From assembly GCF_014201355.1 (NCBI RefSeq), contig NZ_JACHEG010000005.1, positions 1-64,000 on the forward strand: 64,000 bases of DNA. Reading direction: 5' to 3'. Origin of the DNA: Aliirhizobium wenxiniae. Its GTDB lineage: Bacteria; Pseudomonadota; Alphaproteobacteria; Rhizobiales; Rhizobiaceae. A program made the position numbers and the translations under genes. Below the pieces are notes generated by a model, which worked only from the letters and a program-made list of their open reading frames with translations, searched no databases and was not told the DNA's origin. Positions within the stretch are counted from its first letter, which is position 1. The number at the start of each line of letters is the position of its first letter. Of this stretch, positions 33,640 to 43,089 are shown piece after piece.

Positions 33640-35165
33640 CACGCAGCCTCCGTTTCGCCGGTGCCGGCAATGGCGCGGATGATCCCGTCGGTGGTCAGCT
33701 GACGGCCCGAAAGCTCAGCCACATGGCGGCGGTCGGACAGTACGATGACGCGGTGGGCCACTGCCGTGAGTTCTTCCAGTTCGGAGGAGATGACGATGAG
33801 CGACATTCCTTCGGAACACAATCTCTCGATCATTTTCAGGATTTCCGCATGGGCGCCGATATCGATGCCGCGGGTCGGCTCGTCGAGGATGAGCAGCCGC
33901 GGTTCCGTCACCAGCCAGCGGGCAAGGATCGCCTTCTGCTGATTGCCACCCGAGAGGAACTTGATCGGTCGTTCGCGATCGGCGGGGCGGATATCGAGTG
34001 ACTTGATGAAACTGTCGGCCAGTTCACGCTTGGCTGAAGAGGATATCGGCCGCATCCAGCCGCGCCGTGCCTGCAATGCCAGCACGATATTGTCGGCAAC
34101 GGATAGATCGCCGACGATGCCATCCGTTTTCCGTTCCTCCGGACAGAAACCGAAACGGTTGACGATTGCTGCTTCCGGAGACGTGATGTTGACTTGCTCT
34201 CCATCAATCGTGGCGGTGCCGCTGTCGGCGCGGTCTATGCCGAAAAGCAGGAAGGCAGTTTCGCTGCGACCCGAGCCGAGCAGGCCTGCAATGCCCACGA
34301 CTTCGCCCGGCCTGATATCGAGATCGAAGGGGGCGACGCTGCCCTTCTTGCCGTAGTTCTGAAACTGAATTGAGGGAGCGCCACGATCGTCGATCGTTTC
34401 CGGTTCGGCCTGATGATCGCGGGTGATGTGCTGCAGCTCGCGGCCAAGCATCATCGAGATCAGATCGAGGCGCGGCAATTCGGAAATCGCCCGGCTGCCG
34501 ACCAGCCGACCATTGCGCAGCACGGTGACGCGATTGGCGATCTCGTAAACCTGATCAAGGAAATGGGTGATGATGACGATGCCGACGCCTTCTTCGCGCA
34601 GCTGGCGCAGAACGGTGAAAAGGCCCTTCACCTCGTTGGCGTCGAGGCTTGCCGTCGGTTCGTCGAGTACCAGAACCTTGCCGGAAAGGTCGACCGCGCG
34701 GGCAATCGCGATGATCTGGCGGATTGCGACTGAATAGGAAGAAAGAAGCGCGTCGACGTCGATATCAAGACCATAGCGTGCAAGCAAAGCCTTGGAACGG
34801 TCGCGCATCGTGTGGCGGTCAATCATGCCGAAGCGGCGCGGCTGACGGCCCAGAAACAGGTTTTCCGCCACGGTCAGGTTCTCCAGAAGATTGACCTCCT
34901 GATAGACGGTGCCGATGCCGAGCGCCTGTGCGGCGGCGACATCATCCGGAGAGACCTCGTTGCCTTCCAGATAGATCGTGCCACGATCGCGGCGATAGAC
35001 ACCGGTCAGGATCTTGATCAGTGTCGATTTGCCCGCGCCGTTTTCGCCGAGAAGCGCATGGATCTCGCCCTGCTCAAGGGTGAAATCGACGTCTTCAAGG
35101 GCGGATATGCCGAAAAAGGATTTGCCGATGCCTCGGGCTTCGAGAAGAGCGTGTGGTGCTGACAT
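33639..35165 (-). CDS. ytfR: Sugar ABC transporter ATPase (YtfR-like, two nucleotide-binding domains)
   Basis: 508 residues with two ATPase domains. Domain 1 has Walker [17 protein letters not shown], Walker [13 protein letters not shown] and a degenerate signature region. Domain 2 has a degenerate Walker A (IAGLLGSGRSETAFLLFG), the signature [16 protein letters not shown] and Walker [15 protein letters not shown]. This is the layout of the RbsA/MglA/YtfR class. The ATG at 35165 (MSAPHALLEARG) has GGGACGAAG upstream; longer frames from 35240 are not supported. A hairpin separates it from the binding-protein gene. Confidence 0.9.
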   Translation of the reverse strand: MSAPHALLEARGIGKSFFGISALEDVDFTLEQGEIHALLGENGAGKSTLIKILTGVYRRDRGTIYLEGNEVSPDDVAAAQALGIGTVYQEVNLLENLTVAENLFLGRQPRRFGMIDRHTMRDRSKALLARYGLDIDVDALLSSYSVAIRQIIAIARAVDLSGKVLVLDEPTASLDANEVKGLFTVLRQLREEGVGIVIITHFLDQVYEIANRVTVLRNGRLVGSRAISELPRLDLISMMLGRELQHITRDHQAEPETIDDRGAPSIQFQNYGKKGSVAPFDLDIRPGEVVGIAGLLGSGRSETAFLLFGIDRADSGTATIDGEQVNITSPEAAIVNRFGFCPEERKTDGIVGDLSVADNIVLALQARRGWMRPISSSAKRELADSFIKSLDIRPADRERPIKFLSGGNQQKAILARWLVTEPRLLILDEPTRGIDIGAHAEILKMIERLCSEGMSLIVISSELEELTAVAHRVIVLSDRRHVAELSGRQLTTDGIIRAIAGTGETEAA

Positions 35166-35191
35166 GTCTTCGTCCCGCATGCTGATGAGAA

Positions 35192-35217
35192 ACCGGAGCG
35201 GGAAATCCCGCTCCGGT
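35192..35217 (-). terminator. Hairpin between ytfQ-like and ytfR-like genes
   Basis: ACCGGAGCGGGA (35192-35203) is complementary to TCCCGCTCCGGT (35206-35217), giving an 11-bp stem with a 4-base loop. It falls between the binding-protein stop and the ATPase start. It is likely a partial terminator or 3' stabiliser that raises binding-protein output, as in many ABC operons. Confidence 0.65.
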
Positions 35218-35258
35218 CGTTGATCCTGCCCGGCTTTCAAGCGCCGGACAGCGGGAGA

Positions 35259-36221
35259 TCAGTAGCCGAGGCCCTTCTTAGCCTCGTAGACCTTCATCGG
35301 ATCGTCCTTCTGGGTGTAGAGCTTGGACTCCGTCTGGATCCACTTCTTCGGTTCCTTCTTGTCCTTCAGATAGGCTTCCAGCGCATCGAAGGCAGGGCCG
35401 GCCATGTTCGGCGTCAGTTCGACCGTCGCATTGGCTTCACCCTTCGCCATGGCCTGGAAGATATCCGGCACGGCATCGATCGAGACGATCTTGATGTCGG
35501 TGCCCGGCTTCAGGCCGGCTTCCTTGATCGCCTGGATGGCGCCGACGGCCATGTCGTCATTGTGAGCGTAAACGGCACAGATATCCTTGCCGCCGCCTTC
35601 GGCCTTGATGAAGCTTTCCATGACTTCCTTGCCCTTGGTACGGGTGAAGTCGCCGGTCTGCGAGCGCACGATCTTGATGTTGGACGCAGCCTTGATGCCT
35701 TCCTCAAAGCCCTTCTTGCGGTTGATTGCCGGTGAAGAGCCGGTCGTGCCCTGAAGCTCGACTACCTTGCAGTCCTTGGAGCCGACGTCCTTGGCAAGCC
35801 ATTCGCCGGCGACCTTGCCTTCGAAGACCTGGTCGGAGGTGACTGCGGTAAGATAGAGATCCTTCGGGGATTCGATTTCGCGGTCGAGAAGAATGACCGG
35901 GATTTTCTCTTCCTTGGCTTCCTTCAGAACCGCATCCCAGCCGGTGGCGACCACCGGAGCGATCAGGATGGCATCGACGCCCTGGGCGATGAAGCCGCGG
36001 ATCGCCTTGATCTGGTTTTCCTGCTTTTGCTGGGCGTCAGCAAATTTCAGCGTAACGCCACGCTTTTCGGCTTCCTGCTTGGTCACAGTCGTTTCGGCTG
36101 CGCGCCAGCCGGATTCAGATCCGATCTGCGAGAAGCCGACTGTCAGTGATTTTGCGGAAACGCCGGATGCAAGAGTTGCAAAAATAGCGGCAGCAGTTGC
36201 CGCGACGAGAGCTTTTTTCAT
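35259..36221 (-). CDS. ytfQ: Periplasmic sugar-binding protein (YtfQ-like)
   Basis: 320 residues with a signal peptide (MKKALVAATAAAIFATLASGVSA). The mature start LTVGFSQIGSESGWRAAET and later AEKRGVTLKFADAQQKQENQI, ELQGTTGSSPAINRKKGF, RSQTGDFTRTKGKEVMESFI and VYAHNDDMAVGAIQAIKEAG match E. coli YtfQ (galactofuranose-binding) closely along the whole length. The ligand is probably galactofuranose, galactose or an arabinofuranose-like sugar. The ATG at 36221 has GGGAGGA about 6 bases upstream. First gene of the minus-strand transporter operon. Confidence 0.92.
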   Translation of the reverse strand: MKKALVAATAAAIFATLASGVSAKSLTVGFSQIGSESGWRAAETTVTKQEAEKRGVTLKFADAQQKQENQIKAIRGFIAQGVDAILIAPVVATGWDAVLKEAKEEKIPVILLDREIESPKDLYLTAVTSDQVFEGKVAGEWLAKDVGSKDCKVVELQGTTGSSPAINRKKGFEEGIKAASNIKIVRSQTGDFTRTKGKEVMESFIKAEGGGKDICAVYAHNDDMAVGAIQAIKEAGLKPGTDIKIVSIDAVPDIFQAMAKGEANATVELTPNMAGPAFDALEAYLKDKKEPKKWIQTESKLYTQKDDPMKVYEAKKGLGY

Positions 36222-36492
36222 CTTAATCCTCCCAGAGATGATGAAGCAAACTGGCGAGGCAAGGATTGGCATATAATAATACTTTTTCAACCCCCAATTT
36301 CACGACTTGCTGAAAAATCGATCAACCTGTCGGAAATGCTGGTGAATTGCGTGTATTGGTTGGGCCTATAGCCTGAAAATTGATCAATGCCGATTTACCT
36401 TTACGGAAAAAGACGTTCTTGACATCGGCAGCTCAAATCCAATAGTCGTATTTTTGAAAGATGTCAGGTCCGCGACCTGATGGGAGGACGGC
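36222..36492. promoter_or_regulatory. Divergent promoter region between the two sugar operons
   Basis: About 270 bases control the YtfQ-like operon (minus) and the gguC operon (plus). The AT-rich stretch near 36270-36300 suits the minus-strand promoter. A strong inverted repeat sits just before gguC (next entry). Shared control by the GntR-type regulator at the end of the minus operon is likely. Confidence 0.55.
36464..36480. promoter_or_regulatory. Candidate operator before gguC
   Basis: TCAGGTC-CGC-GACCTGA is a perfect 7-3-7 inverted repeat directly ahead of the gguC ribosome binding site (GGGAGGA at 36481-36487). Its size suits a dimeric GntR- or LacI-type repressor. If transcription starts upstream, binding here would block elongation. 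An RNA hairpin affecting translation is the alternative. Confidence 0.5.
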
Positions 36493-37536
36493 ATGGCCTG
36501 TGGAGGCGCCATGTCAAATCAGATAAAATGGATGACGGGTTTGATGCTGAGAATTCTGCAGATTGCCGATGACGCTGGTGCAACCAAGGTTGTTGCATGG
36601 GAGGGGCAGGGCTCCGGCCATGTCGTCAATGGTGTGACTTCGACCTATGATCTGGCGATGCAGGCGATTGCTGCAGGCCGCAGTCTTGCGGCGCAGATCG
36701 AAGCGCTAGGCTTTGGTCCAGATATCGATGTCGAGCTTGCTGGGCGCGAAGGCCGTATCGGCCTGCCGATCTCGCATCCCGATCCCGCCCATTTCATCGT
36801 TGCCGGCACAGGTCTGACGCATCTCGGGTCTGCCGATGGTCGTGACAAGATGCACAAGGCAGCTCAGGCCGAAGACAAGCCTACCGATTCCATGCGCATG
36901 TTCCTGTCGGGCGTCGAAGGTGGCAAGCCCGCTCCGGGCCAGGTGGGTGCGCAGCCGGAATGGTTCTACAAGGGCAATGGCTCGCAGCTTAAGCCCACCG
37001 GTTCCGACCTCGTTTCGCCTTCCTTCGCGCTCGATGGCGGCGAAGAGCCGGAACTTGCCGGCATCTATCTTATCGGTCCGGACGGTACGCCGTTCCGCGT
37101 CGGCTTCTGTCTTGCCAACGAGTTTTCCGACCATGTGACAGAGAAGGGCAACTATCTCTGGCTTGCCCATTCCAAGCTGCGCCAGGCATCTCTCGGGCCG
37201 GAGCTTCTGGTTGGCGATCTGCCGGATCACGTCGAAGGGACTTCGCGCATACGCCGCGGCGACGAGGTGATCTTCGAAAAGCCCTTCCTGTCGGGCGAAG
37301 CCAACATGTCGCACTCGATCGCCAATCTCGAATACCATAACTTCAAATACGACATCTTCCGCGCGCCGGGCGACCTGCACGTTCATTTCTTCGGCACGGC
37401 TACCTTGTCCGTCTCGCACGGCATCAAGACCGAAGAAGGTGATGTGTTTGAAATCGATGCTGCGCCCTTCAAGCTGCCGCTCGTCAACCGTCTGACCGTC
37501 GCCGCGGCGATGTCGGTTGACGTGCGCAAGCTTTAA
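36493..37536 (+). CDS. gguC: GguC/AraD1-family protein (FAH fold)
   Basis: 347 residues with a fumarylacetoacetate-hydrolase-like C-terminal domain (LVSPSFALDGGEEPELAGIYL; FCLANEFSDHVTEKGNYLWLAHSKL; metal-binding acidic residues in these stretches). It matches the GguC proteins found with ChvE-GguAB, also called AraD1. They are placed in L-arabinose/galactose acid breakdown, acting on 2-keto-3-deoxy sugar acids, though the chemistry is not well characterised. The ATG at 36493 has GGGAGGA 6 bases upstream. First gene of a six-gene plus-strand operon; 11 bases separate it from the dehydrogenase. Confidence 0.85.
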   Translation: MACGGAMSNQIKWMTGLMLRILQIADDAGATKVVAWEGQGSGHVVNGVTSTYDLAMQAIAAGRSLAAQIEALGFGPDIDVELAGREGRIGLPISHPDPAHFIVAGTGLTHLGSADGRDKMHKAAQAEDKPTDSMRMFLSGVEGGKPAPGQVGAQPEWFYKGNGSQLKPTGSDLVSPSFALDGGEEPELAGIYLIGPDGTPFRVGFCLANEFSDHVTEKGNYLWLAHSKLRQASLGPELLVGDLPDHVEGTSRIRRGDEVIFEKPFLSGEANMSHSIANLEYHNFKYDIFRAPGDLHVHFFGTATLSVSHGIKTEEGDVFEIDAAPFKLPLVNRLTVAAAMSVDVRKL

Positions 37537-37547
37537 GGAAAATTGAC

Positions 37548-38474
37548 ATGAGCAAAATTCGTCTCGGCATCGTCGGGCTTGGAAAGATCGCCAGGGATCA
37601 GCATCTCGGTGCGATCGAAGCGACCGACGGTATCGAACTGACGGCTGTCGCCAGCCGTAACGCCAAGCTGGAAGGCGTCCACTGCTTCCATGACATTGAT
37701 GAAATGCTGGCATCCGGCGTCGAGCTGGATGCGATCTCGCTCTGCACGCCGCCGCAAGGACGTTTCGCCCAGGCCAAGGCTGCGATCGAAGCCGGCAAGC
37801 ATGTGATGCTTGAAAAGCCGCCGGGCGCTACGCTGTCTGAAGTGTTCGCGCTGGAAAAGCTGGCGAAGGCGAAGGGCTTGAGCCTGTTTGCTACGTGGCA
37901 TTCCCGCGGTGCCGCAGGCGTCGAGCCGGCGCGGGCGCTGCTTGCCAAACGCAAGATCAAGAGCGCTTCGGTCGCCTGGAAGGAAGATGTTCGTCACTGG
38001 CATCCGGGTCAGGCCTGGATCTGGGAACCGGGTGGTCTTGGCGTGTTCGATCCGGGCATCAACGCGCTGTCGATCGTCACGCGTATCATGCCGGAGACGT
38101 TTCATCTCACCCATTCGGACCTGACGATTCCGTCCAATCGCGCCGCACCGATCGCCGCCAACCTGACGTTCGAAACCGCGTCCGGCCTGCCGATCGCAGC
38201 GGAATTCGACTGGCGCCAGACCGGTCCGCAGACCTGGGATATCCGCGTCGAGACGGAAGAAGGCTCGGTCGTGCTGACCCATGGCGGCAGCCGCCTGATC
38301 GTCGATGGCGAAGCGCAGATCGTCGAGGAAGATCGCGAATACCGCAATCTCTACCGCGATTTCGTCGCGCTTGTCTCAAAGGGCGAAAGCGATACCGATT
38401 TTTCGCCGCTGGTGCATGTGGCCGATGCCTTCATGCTGGGCCGGCGCATCGAAACTGAAGCATTCGAGGACTGA
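37548..38474 (+). CDS. D-galactose/L-arabinose 1-dehydrogenase (Gfo/Idh/MocA)
   Basis: 308 residues. The N-terminal Rossmann motif is [18 protein letters not shown], then [11 protein letters not shown] carries the EKP lysine typical of Gfo/Idh/MocA enzymes, and [20 protein letters not shown] carries the substrate-site Asp/His-equivalent region. It resembles the Azospirillum L-arabinose 1-dehydrogenase/D-galactose dehydrogenase group, which oxidise the sugar to its lactone with NAD(P)+. The next enzyme in the route, a lactonase, is not adjacent. Confidence 0.85.
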   Translation: MSKIRLGIVGLGKIARDQHLGAIEATDGIELTAVASRNAKLEGVHCFHDIDEMLASGVELDAISLCTPPQGRFAQAKAAIEAGKHVMLEKPPGATLSEVFALEKLAKAKGLSLFATWHSRGAAGVEPARALLAKRKIKSASVAWKEDVRHWHPGQAWIWEPGGLGVFDPGINALSIVTRIMPETFHLTHSDLTIPSNRAAPIAANLTFETASGLPIAAEFDWRQTGPQTWDIRVETEEGSVVLTHGGSRLIVDGEAQIVEEDREYRNLYRDFVALVSKGESDTDFSPLVHVADAFMLGRRIETEAFED

Positions 38475-38476
38475 CA

Positions 38477-40306
38477 ATGGCAGATCACGGCAAAACCCCG
38501 TCCACCGAGATTGCAACGACCGGAGCGCGCAAACTTCGTTCGCGCGCCTGGTTCGACAATCCCGACAATGTCGACATGACGGCGCTCTATCTGGAGCGCT
38601 ACATGAACTTCGGCCTGAGCCAGGCCGAACTTCAGTCGGACCGCCCGATCATCGGCATTGCGCAGACCGGTTCCGACCTGTCGCCCTGCAACCGTCACCA
38701 TCTCGAACTTGCCAACCGTCTGCGCGAAGGCATTCGTGAAGCTGGCGGTATCGCGATCGAGTTCCCTGTGCATCCGATCCAGGAAACCGGCAAGCGTCCG
38801 ACCGCGGGCCTCGACCGTAACCTTGCCTATCTCGGCCTCGTCGAAGTTCTCTACGGTTATCCGCTCGACGGCGTCGTGCTGACGATCGGTTGCGACAAGA
38901 CCACGCCGGCCTGTCTCATGGCGGCGGCCACCGTGAACATTCCGTCGATCGCCCTTTCCGTCGGCCCGATGCTGAACGGCTGGTTCCGCGGCGAGCGCAC
39001 CGGTTCGGGCACGATCGTCTGGAAGGCACGCGAACTGCTGGCCAAGGGCGAGATCGACTATGCCGGTTTCGTCAAGCTGGTTGCCTCGTCGGCTCCGTCG
39101 ACCGGCTATTGCAACACGATGGGCACGGCCACCACGATGAACTCGCTTGCCGAAGCGCTCGGCATGCAGCTTCCGGGTTCGGCCGCCATTCCGGCGCCTT
39201 ACCGTGACCGTCAGGAAGTCTCCTACCTCACCGGCCTGCGCATCGTCGAAATGGTCAAGGAAGACCTGAAGCCGTCCGATATCCTGACCAAGGATGCGTT
39301 CATCAACGCCATCCGCGTCAACTCGGCGATCGGCGGTTCGACCAATGCCCCGATCCATCTCAACGCGCTTGCCCGCCATATCGGCGTGGAACTGACCGTC
39401 GACGACTGGCAGACCTATGGCGAAGAAGTTCCGCTTCTCGTCAACCTGCAGCCGGCCGGCGAATATCTCGGCGAAGACTATTACCACGCCGGTGGCGTTC
39501 CGGCCGTCGTCAACCAGTTGATGGGCCAGGGCCTGATCAAGGAAGACGCGATGACCGTCAACGGCAAGACGATGGGCGAAAACTGTCGCGGGGCGATCAT
39601 CGAGGACGAGAACGTCATCAAGCGCTACGAGGCTCCGCTCAAGGAGCGTGCCGGCTTCCGCGTGCTGCGCGGCAACCTGTTCTCGTCCGCGATCATGAAG
39701 ACCAGCGTCATCTCGCCGGAATTCCGCGAGCGTTACCTGTCGAACCCGAAGGACCCGATGGCGTTCGAGGGCAAGGCCGTGGTGTTCGACGGTCCGGAAG
39801 ATTACCATCACCGCATCGACGACCCGTCGCTCGGCATTGACGAGCATACGGTACTCTTCATGCGCGGCGCCGGCCCGATCGGTTATCCGGGTGCCGCCGA
39901 AGTCGTCAACATGCGTGCGCCGGACTATCTTTTGAAGCGCGGCATCAGCTCGCTCGCCTGCATCGGCGACGGTCGCCAGTCCGGTACGTCCGGCAGCCCG
40001 TCGATCCTCAACGCTTCTCCGGAAGCGGCAGCGGGTGGTGGTCTGGCACTTCTGAAGACCGGCGACCGGGTGCGTATCGACCTTGGCCGCGGTGAAGCGA
40101 ATATTCTGATTTCCGACGACGAGCTGAATGCCCGCCGTCGCGAGCTGGAAGCCAATGGCGGCTATCAGTATCCCAAGCACCAGACGCCCTGGCAGGAAAT
40201 CCAGCGCGGCATCGTCGGGCAGATGGAAACCGGCGCGGTTCTTGAGCCGGCTGTCAAATACCAGCGCATTGCGCAGACCGAAGGTCTGCCGCGCGACAAT
40301 CACTGA
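38477..40306 (+). CDS. Sugar-acid dehydratase of the IlvD/Edd family (L-arabonate or D-xylonate type)
   Basis: 609 residues. It has [58 protein letters not shown] and [19 protein letters not shown]; the cysteines in SPCN, GCDK and YCNT are the Fe-S ligands of the family. The start region and length resemble Caulobacter XylD (xylonate dehydratase) and Azospirillum AraC (arabonate dehydratase). In this operon the substrate is most likely L-arabonate, with D-galactonate and D-xylonate possible. The product would be a 2-keto-3-deoxy acid, the proposed substrate for the GguC step. Confidence 0.85.
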   Translation: MADHGKTPSTEIATTGARKLRSRAWFDNPDNVDMTALYLERYMNFGLSQAELQSDRPIIGIAQTGSDLSPCNRHHLELANRLREGIREAGGIAIEFPVHPIQETGKRPTAGLDRNLAYLGLVEVLYGYPLDGVVLTIGCDKTTPACLMAAATVNIPSIALSVGPMLNGWFRGERTGSGTIVWKARELLAKGEIDYAGFVKLVASSAPSTGYCNTMGTATTMNSLAEALGMQLPGSAAIPAPYRDRQEVSYLTGLRIVEMVKEDLKPSDILTKDAFINAIRVNSAIGGSTNAPIHLNALARHIGVELTVDDWQTYGEEVPLLVNLQPAGEYLGEDYYHAGGVPAVVNQLMGQGLIKEDAMTVNGKTMGENCRGAIIEDENVIKRYEAPLKERAGFRVLRGNLFSSAIMKTSVISPEFRERYLSNPKDPMAFEGKAVVFDGPEDYHHRIDDPSLGIDEHTVLFMRGAGPIGYPGAAEVVNMRAPDYLLKRGISSLACIGDGRQSGTSGSPSILNASPEAAAGGGLALLKTGDRVRIDLGRGEANILISDDELNARRRELEANGGYQYPKHQTPWQEIQRGIVGQMETGAVLEPAVKYQRIAQTEGLPRDNH

Positions 40307-40369
40307 CCTTTAAAGGCAGGCGTCCTTTTTCAGGTCGTGAGGGCGGCGAGGAGCCAGCCCAAACAAACT

Positions 40370-40392
40370 CGGTGGCCCGTTGGGGGCCACCG
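40370..40392 (+). other. Hairpin directly before the chvE ribosome binding site
   Basis: CGGTGGCCC (40370-40378) pairs with GGGCCACCG (40384-40392) around a 5-base loop, 5 bases ahead of the GGAGGAG of chvE. It probably protects the 5' end of a processed chvE message or modulates its translation. Confidence 0.55.
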
Positions 40393-40409
40393 TTACGGAG
40401 GAGTGTACA

Positions 40410-41471
40410 ATGAAAATACTTAAATTGCTTGCTTCGGCGGCGATGATGGCTTCGATCGCCTTCGCTGCACCCGCATTCTCGCAGGACAAGGGTCTCGTCG
40501 GCGTTGCCATGCCGACTAAGTCCTCGGCCCGCTGGATCGCAGATGGCGACAACATGATCAAGGTTCTTCAGGAGCGCGGCTACACCACCGATCTCCAGTA
40601 TGCCGAAGACGACATTCCGAACCAGCTTTCCCAGATCGAAAACATGATCACCAAGGGCGCCAAGGTGCTCGTGGTCGCTTCGATCGACGGCACGACACTG
40701 TCTGACGTGCTTGCACAGGCACATAATGCCGGCATCAAGGTCATCGCTTATGACCGCCTGATCCGTGACACCCCGAATGTCGATTATTACGCAACCTTCG
40801 ACAACTTCCAGGTCGGCGTTCTGCAGGCAACCTCGCTGGTCAAGGCTCTCAAGGCCGATACCGAAAAGGGCCCGTTCAACATCGAACTGTTCGGCGGTTC
40901 GCCGGACGACAACAACGCCTACTTCTTCTATGACGGCGCCATGAGCGTTCTGCAGCCGCTGATCGACAAGGGCACGCTCGTCGTCGGTTCCGGCCAGACC
41001 GGCATGGACAAGGTCGCCACCCTTCGCTGGGACCCGGCAACCGCCCAGGCCCGCATGGACGCGATCCTTTCCTCGACCTATTCCGACAAGAAGCTGAACG
41101 CAGTCCTGTCGCCTTATGACGGTCTGTCGATCGGTATCCTCTCGTCGGTCAAGGGCGTCGGTTACGGTTCCGGCGATATGCCGATGCCGTTCGTTTCCGG
41201 TCAGGATGCGGAAGTCCCGTCGGTCAAGTCGATCATTGCCGGCGAGCAGTATTCGACCATCTTCAAAGACACCCGCGATCTCGCAAAGGTTACCGTCGAC
41301 ATGGTCGATGCCGTGATGAACGGCAAGGAGCCTCAGGTCAACGACACCAAGACCTACAACAACGGTAACAAGGTCGTTCCGTCCTACCTCCTGAAGCCGG
41401 TTGCCATCGACAAGACCAATGTCGATGTCCTGGTCAAGAGCGGTTACTACACCGAAGCACAGATCAAGTAA
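40410..41471 (+). CDS. chvE: ChvE periplasmic multiple-sugar-binding protein
   Basis: 353 residues with a signal peptide ([25 protein letters not shown]). The mature protein follows Agrobacterium ChvE very closely, for example [65 protein letters not shown] and [20 protein letters not shown]. ChvE binds galactose, arabinose, glucose and xylose for uptake and chemotaxis, and in Agrobacterium interacts with VirA. The ATG at 40410 has GGAGGAG 5 bases upstream. No virA is in view, so its role here is probably transport and chemotaxis. Confidence 0.95.
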   Translation: MKILKLLASAAMMASIAFAAPAFSQDKGLVGVAMPTKSSARWIADGDNMIKVLQERGYTTDLQYAEDDIPNQLSQIENMITKGAKVLVVASIDGTTLSDVLAQAHNAGIKVIAYDRLIRDTPNVDYYATFDNFQVGVLQATSLVKALKADTEKGPFNIELFGGSPDDNNAYFFYDGAMSVLQPLIDKGTLVVGSGQTGMDKVATLRWDPATAQARMDAILSSTYSDKKLNAVLSPYDGLSIGILSSVKGVGYGSGDMPMPFVSGQDAEVPSVKSIIAGEQYSTIFKDTRDLAKVTVDMVDAVMNGKEPQVNDTKTYNNGNKVVPSYLLKPVAIDKTNVDVLVKSGYYTEAQIK

Positions 41472-41479
41472 TCCATTCA

Positions 41480-41506
41480 GGCCGCGCGGCGACCTGCCGC
41501 GCGGCC
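41480..41506 (+). terminator. Strong hairpin between chvE and gguA
   Basis: GGCCGCGCGGC (41480-41490) pairs perfectly with GCCGCGCGGCC (41496-41506) around a 5-base loop, followed by CTTTC. It probably terminates part of the transcripts after chvE, so binding protein exceeds ATPase and permease. Confidence 0.75.
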
Positions 41507-41526
41507 CTTTCATATTGGGAGTCGTC

Positions 41527-43086
41527 ATGCTTGATCCCGTATTATCAGCGGCGGAAAAGCCGCCCATTCTCGAAATGCGGGGCATTTCGAAGAGCTTTGG
41601 CGCCGTGAAGGCGCTTTCCGATGTCAGCTTTACCGTCCGGGAAGGCGAGATTCATGCTCTCGTCGGCGAAAACGGTGCCGGTAAATCGACGCTGATGAAG
41701 GTTCTGTCAGGTGTCTACCCGCATGGGTCCTATGAGGGATCTATCCTCTTCGGCGGCGAAGAACGCCAGTTCCGCGACATCAACGATTCCGAAAAGCTCG
41801 GCATCATCATCATTCACCAGGAGCTTGCGCTCATTCCGCTGATGTCGATCGCGGAAAACATCTTTCTGGCCAATGCGCCGTCCAGGTTCGGCGTGATCGA
41901 TCGAGATACGCGTTATCTCCGCACCAAGGAACTGCTCGCCAAGGTGGGCCTGACCGAGGCGCCAGAAACGCTGATCACCAATCTGGGCGTCGGCAAGCAG
42001 CAGCTCGTCGAAATCGCCAAGGCGTTGTCGAAGGATGTGCGCCTGTTGATTCTCGACGAGCCGACCGCGTCGCTCAACGAAACCGACAGTGCGGCCCTTC
42101 TGGAATTGCTGAAGGAATTCCGCCGCAACGGCATTACCTCGATTATGATCAGCCACAAGCTGAACGAGATTACCGAAGTCGCCGACCGCATCACGGTCCT
42201 GCGCGACGGCCGCACCGTCGGCACGCTCGATTGCCATGAAGGCGCGGTTGACGAGGACGAGATCGTGCGCCGGATGGTCGATCGCGATCTCGAAAGCCGC
42301 TACCCGGCCCGCACGCCGAAGATCGGCGATGTGATTTTCGAAGTCGAGAACTGGTCCGTCTACCATCCTCAGCATTCGCACCGGCAGATGGTCAAGAATG
42401 TCTCGATGCAGGTTAGGGCCGGCGAAGTCGTCGGCATTTCCGGTCTTATGGGCGCCGGCCGTACCGAATTCGCCATGAGCGTGTTCGGCCGCACCTATGG
42501 CCGCGACATTACCGGAACCGTGAAGATCCACGGCAAGGAAGCCGATACGTCGAACGTCCACCGGGCGATCAAGGCGGGCCTCGCTTACGTCACTGAAGAC
42601 CGCAAGCAGCTCGGGCTGATCCTTGCCGAAGACATCCGCAAGAATGTCTCGCTTGCACATCTCGGCGGCGTCTCGTCCAGTGGTGTCATCGATGACATCA
42701 GGGAAATGAAGGTGGCGCAGGAATTCCGCACGCGCATGCGGATCCGCAGCCACAATGTCTATCAGGAAACCGGCAAGCTTTCGGGCGGCAACCAGCAGAA
42801 GGTTGTGCTGTCGAAATGGCTGTTTACCGGCCCCGACATCCTGATCCTCGACGAGCCTACGCGCGGCATCGATGTCGGCGCGAAGTACGAAATCTATTCG
42901 ATCATCAACGAACTTGCGGATGCCGGTAAGGCCGTCGTCGTGATCTCGTCGGAAATGCCGGAACTGATCGGCACCTGCGACAGGATCATGGTGATGCACG
43001 AGGGAGAATTCGTCGGCGAAGTGGCCGGCGAAGAGGCCACGCAGGAAAATATCATGCGCGCCATCATGCGCCGCAAAGGGAGATAA
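41527..43086 (+). CDS. gguA: Sugar ABC transporter ATPase GguA
   Basis: 519 residues with two nucleotide-binding domains. Domain 1 has Walker [17 protein letters not shown] and Walker [14 protein letters not shown]. Domain 2 has a degenerate Walker A ([18 protein letters not shown]), signature [16 protein letters not shown] and Walker [15 protein letters not shown]. This is the MglA/XylG/GguA type that energises ChvE-dependent uptake. The ATG at 41527 has GGGAG 8 bases upstream, just past the hairpin. Confidence 0.93.
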   Translation: MLDPVLSAAEKPPILEMRGISKSFGAVKALSDVSFTVREGEIHALVGENGAGKSTLMKVLSGVYPHGSYEGSILFGGEERQFRDINDSEKLGIIIIHQELALIPLMSIAENIFLANAPSRFGVIDRDTRYLRTKELLAKVGLTEAPETLITNLGVGKQQLVEIAKALSKDVRLLILDEPTASLNETDSAALLELLKEFRRNGITSIMISHKLNEITEVADRITVLRDGRTVGTLDCHEGAVDEDEIVRRMVDRDLESRYPARTPKIGDVIFEVENWSVYHPQHSHRQMVKNVSMQVRAGEVVGISGLMGAGRTEFAMSVFGRTYGRDITGTVKIHGKEADTSNVHRAIKAGLAYVTEDRKQLGLILAEDIRKNVSLAHLGGVSSSGVIDDIREMKVAQEFRTRMRIRSHNVYQETGKLSGGNQQKVVLSKWLFTGPDILILDEPTRGIDVGAKYEIYSIINELADAGKAVVVISSEMPELIGTCDRIMVMHEGEFVGEVAGEEATQENIMRAIMRRKGR

Positions 43087-43089
43087 CCC

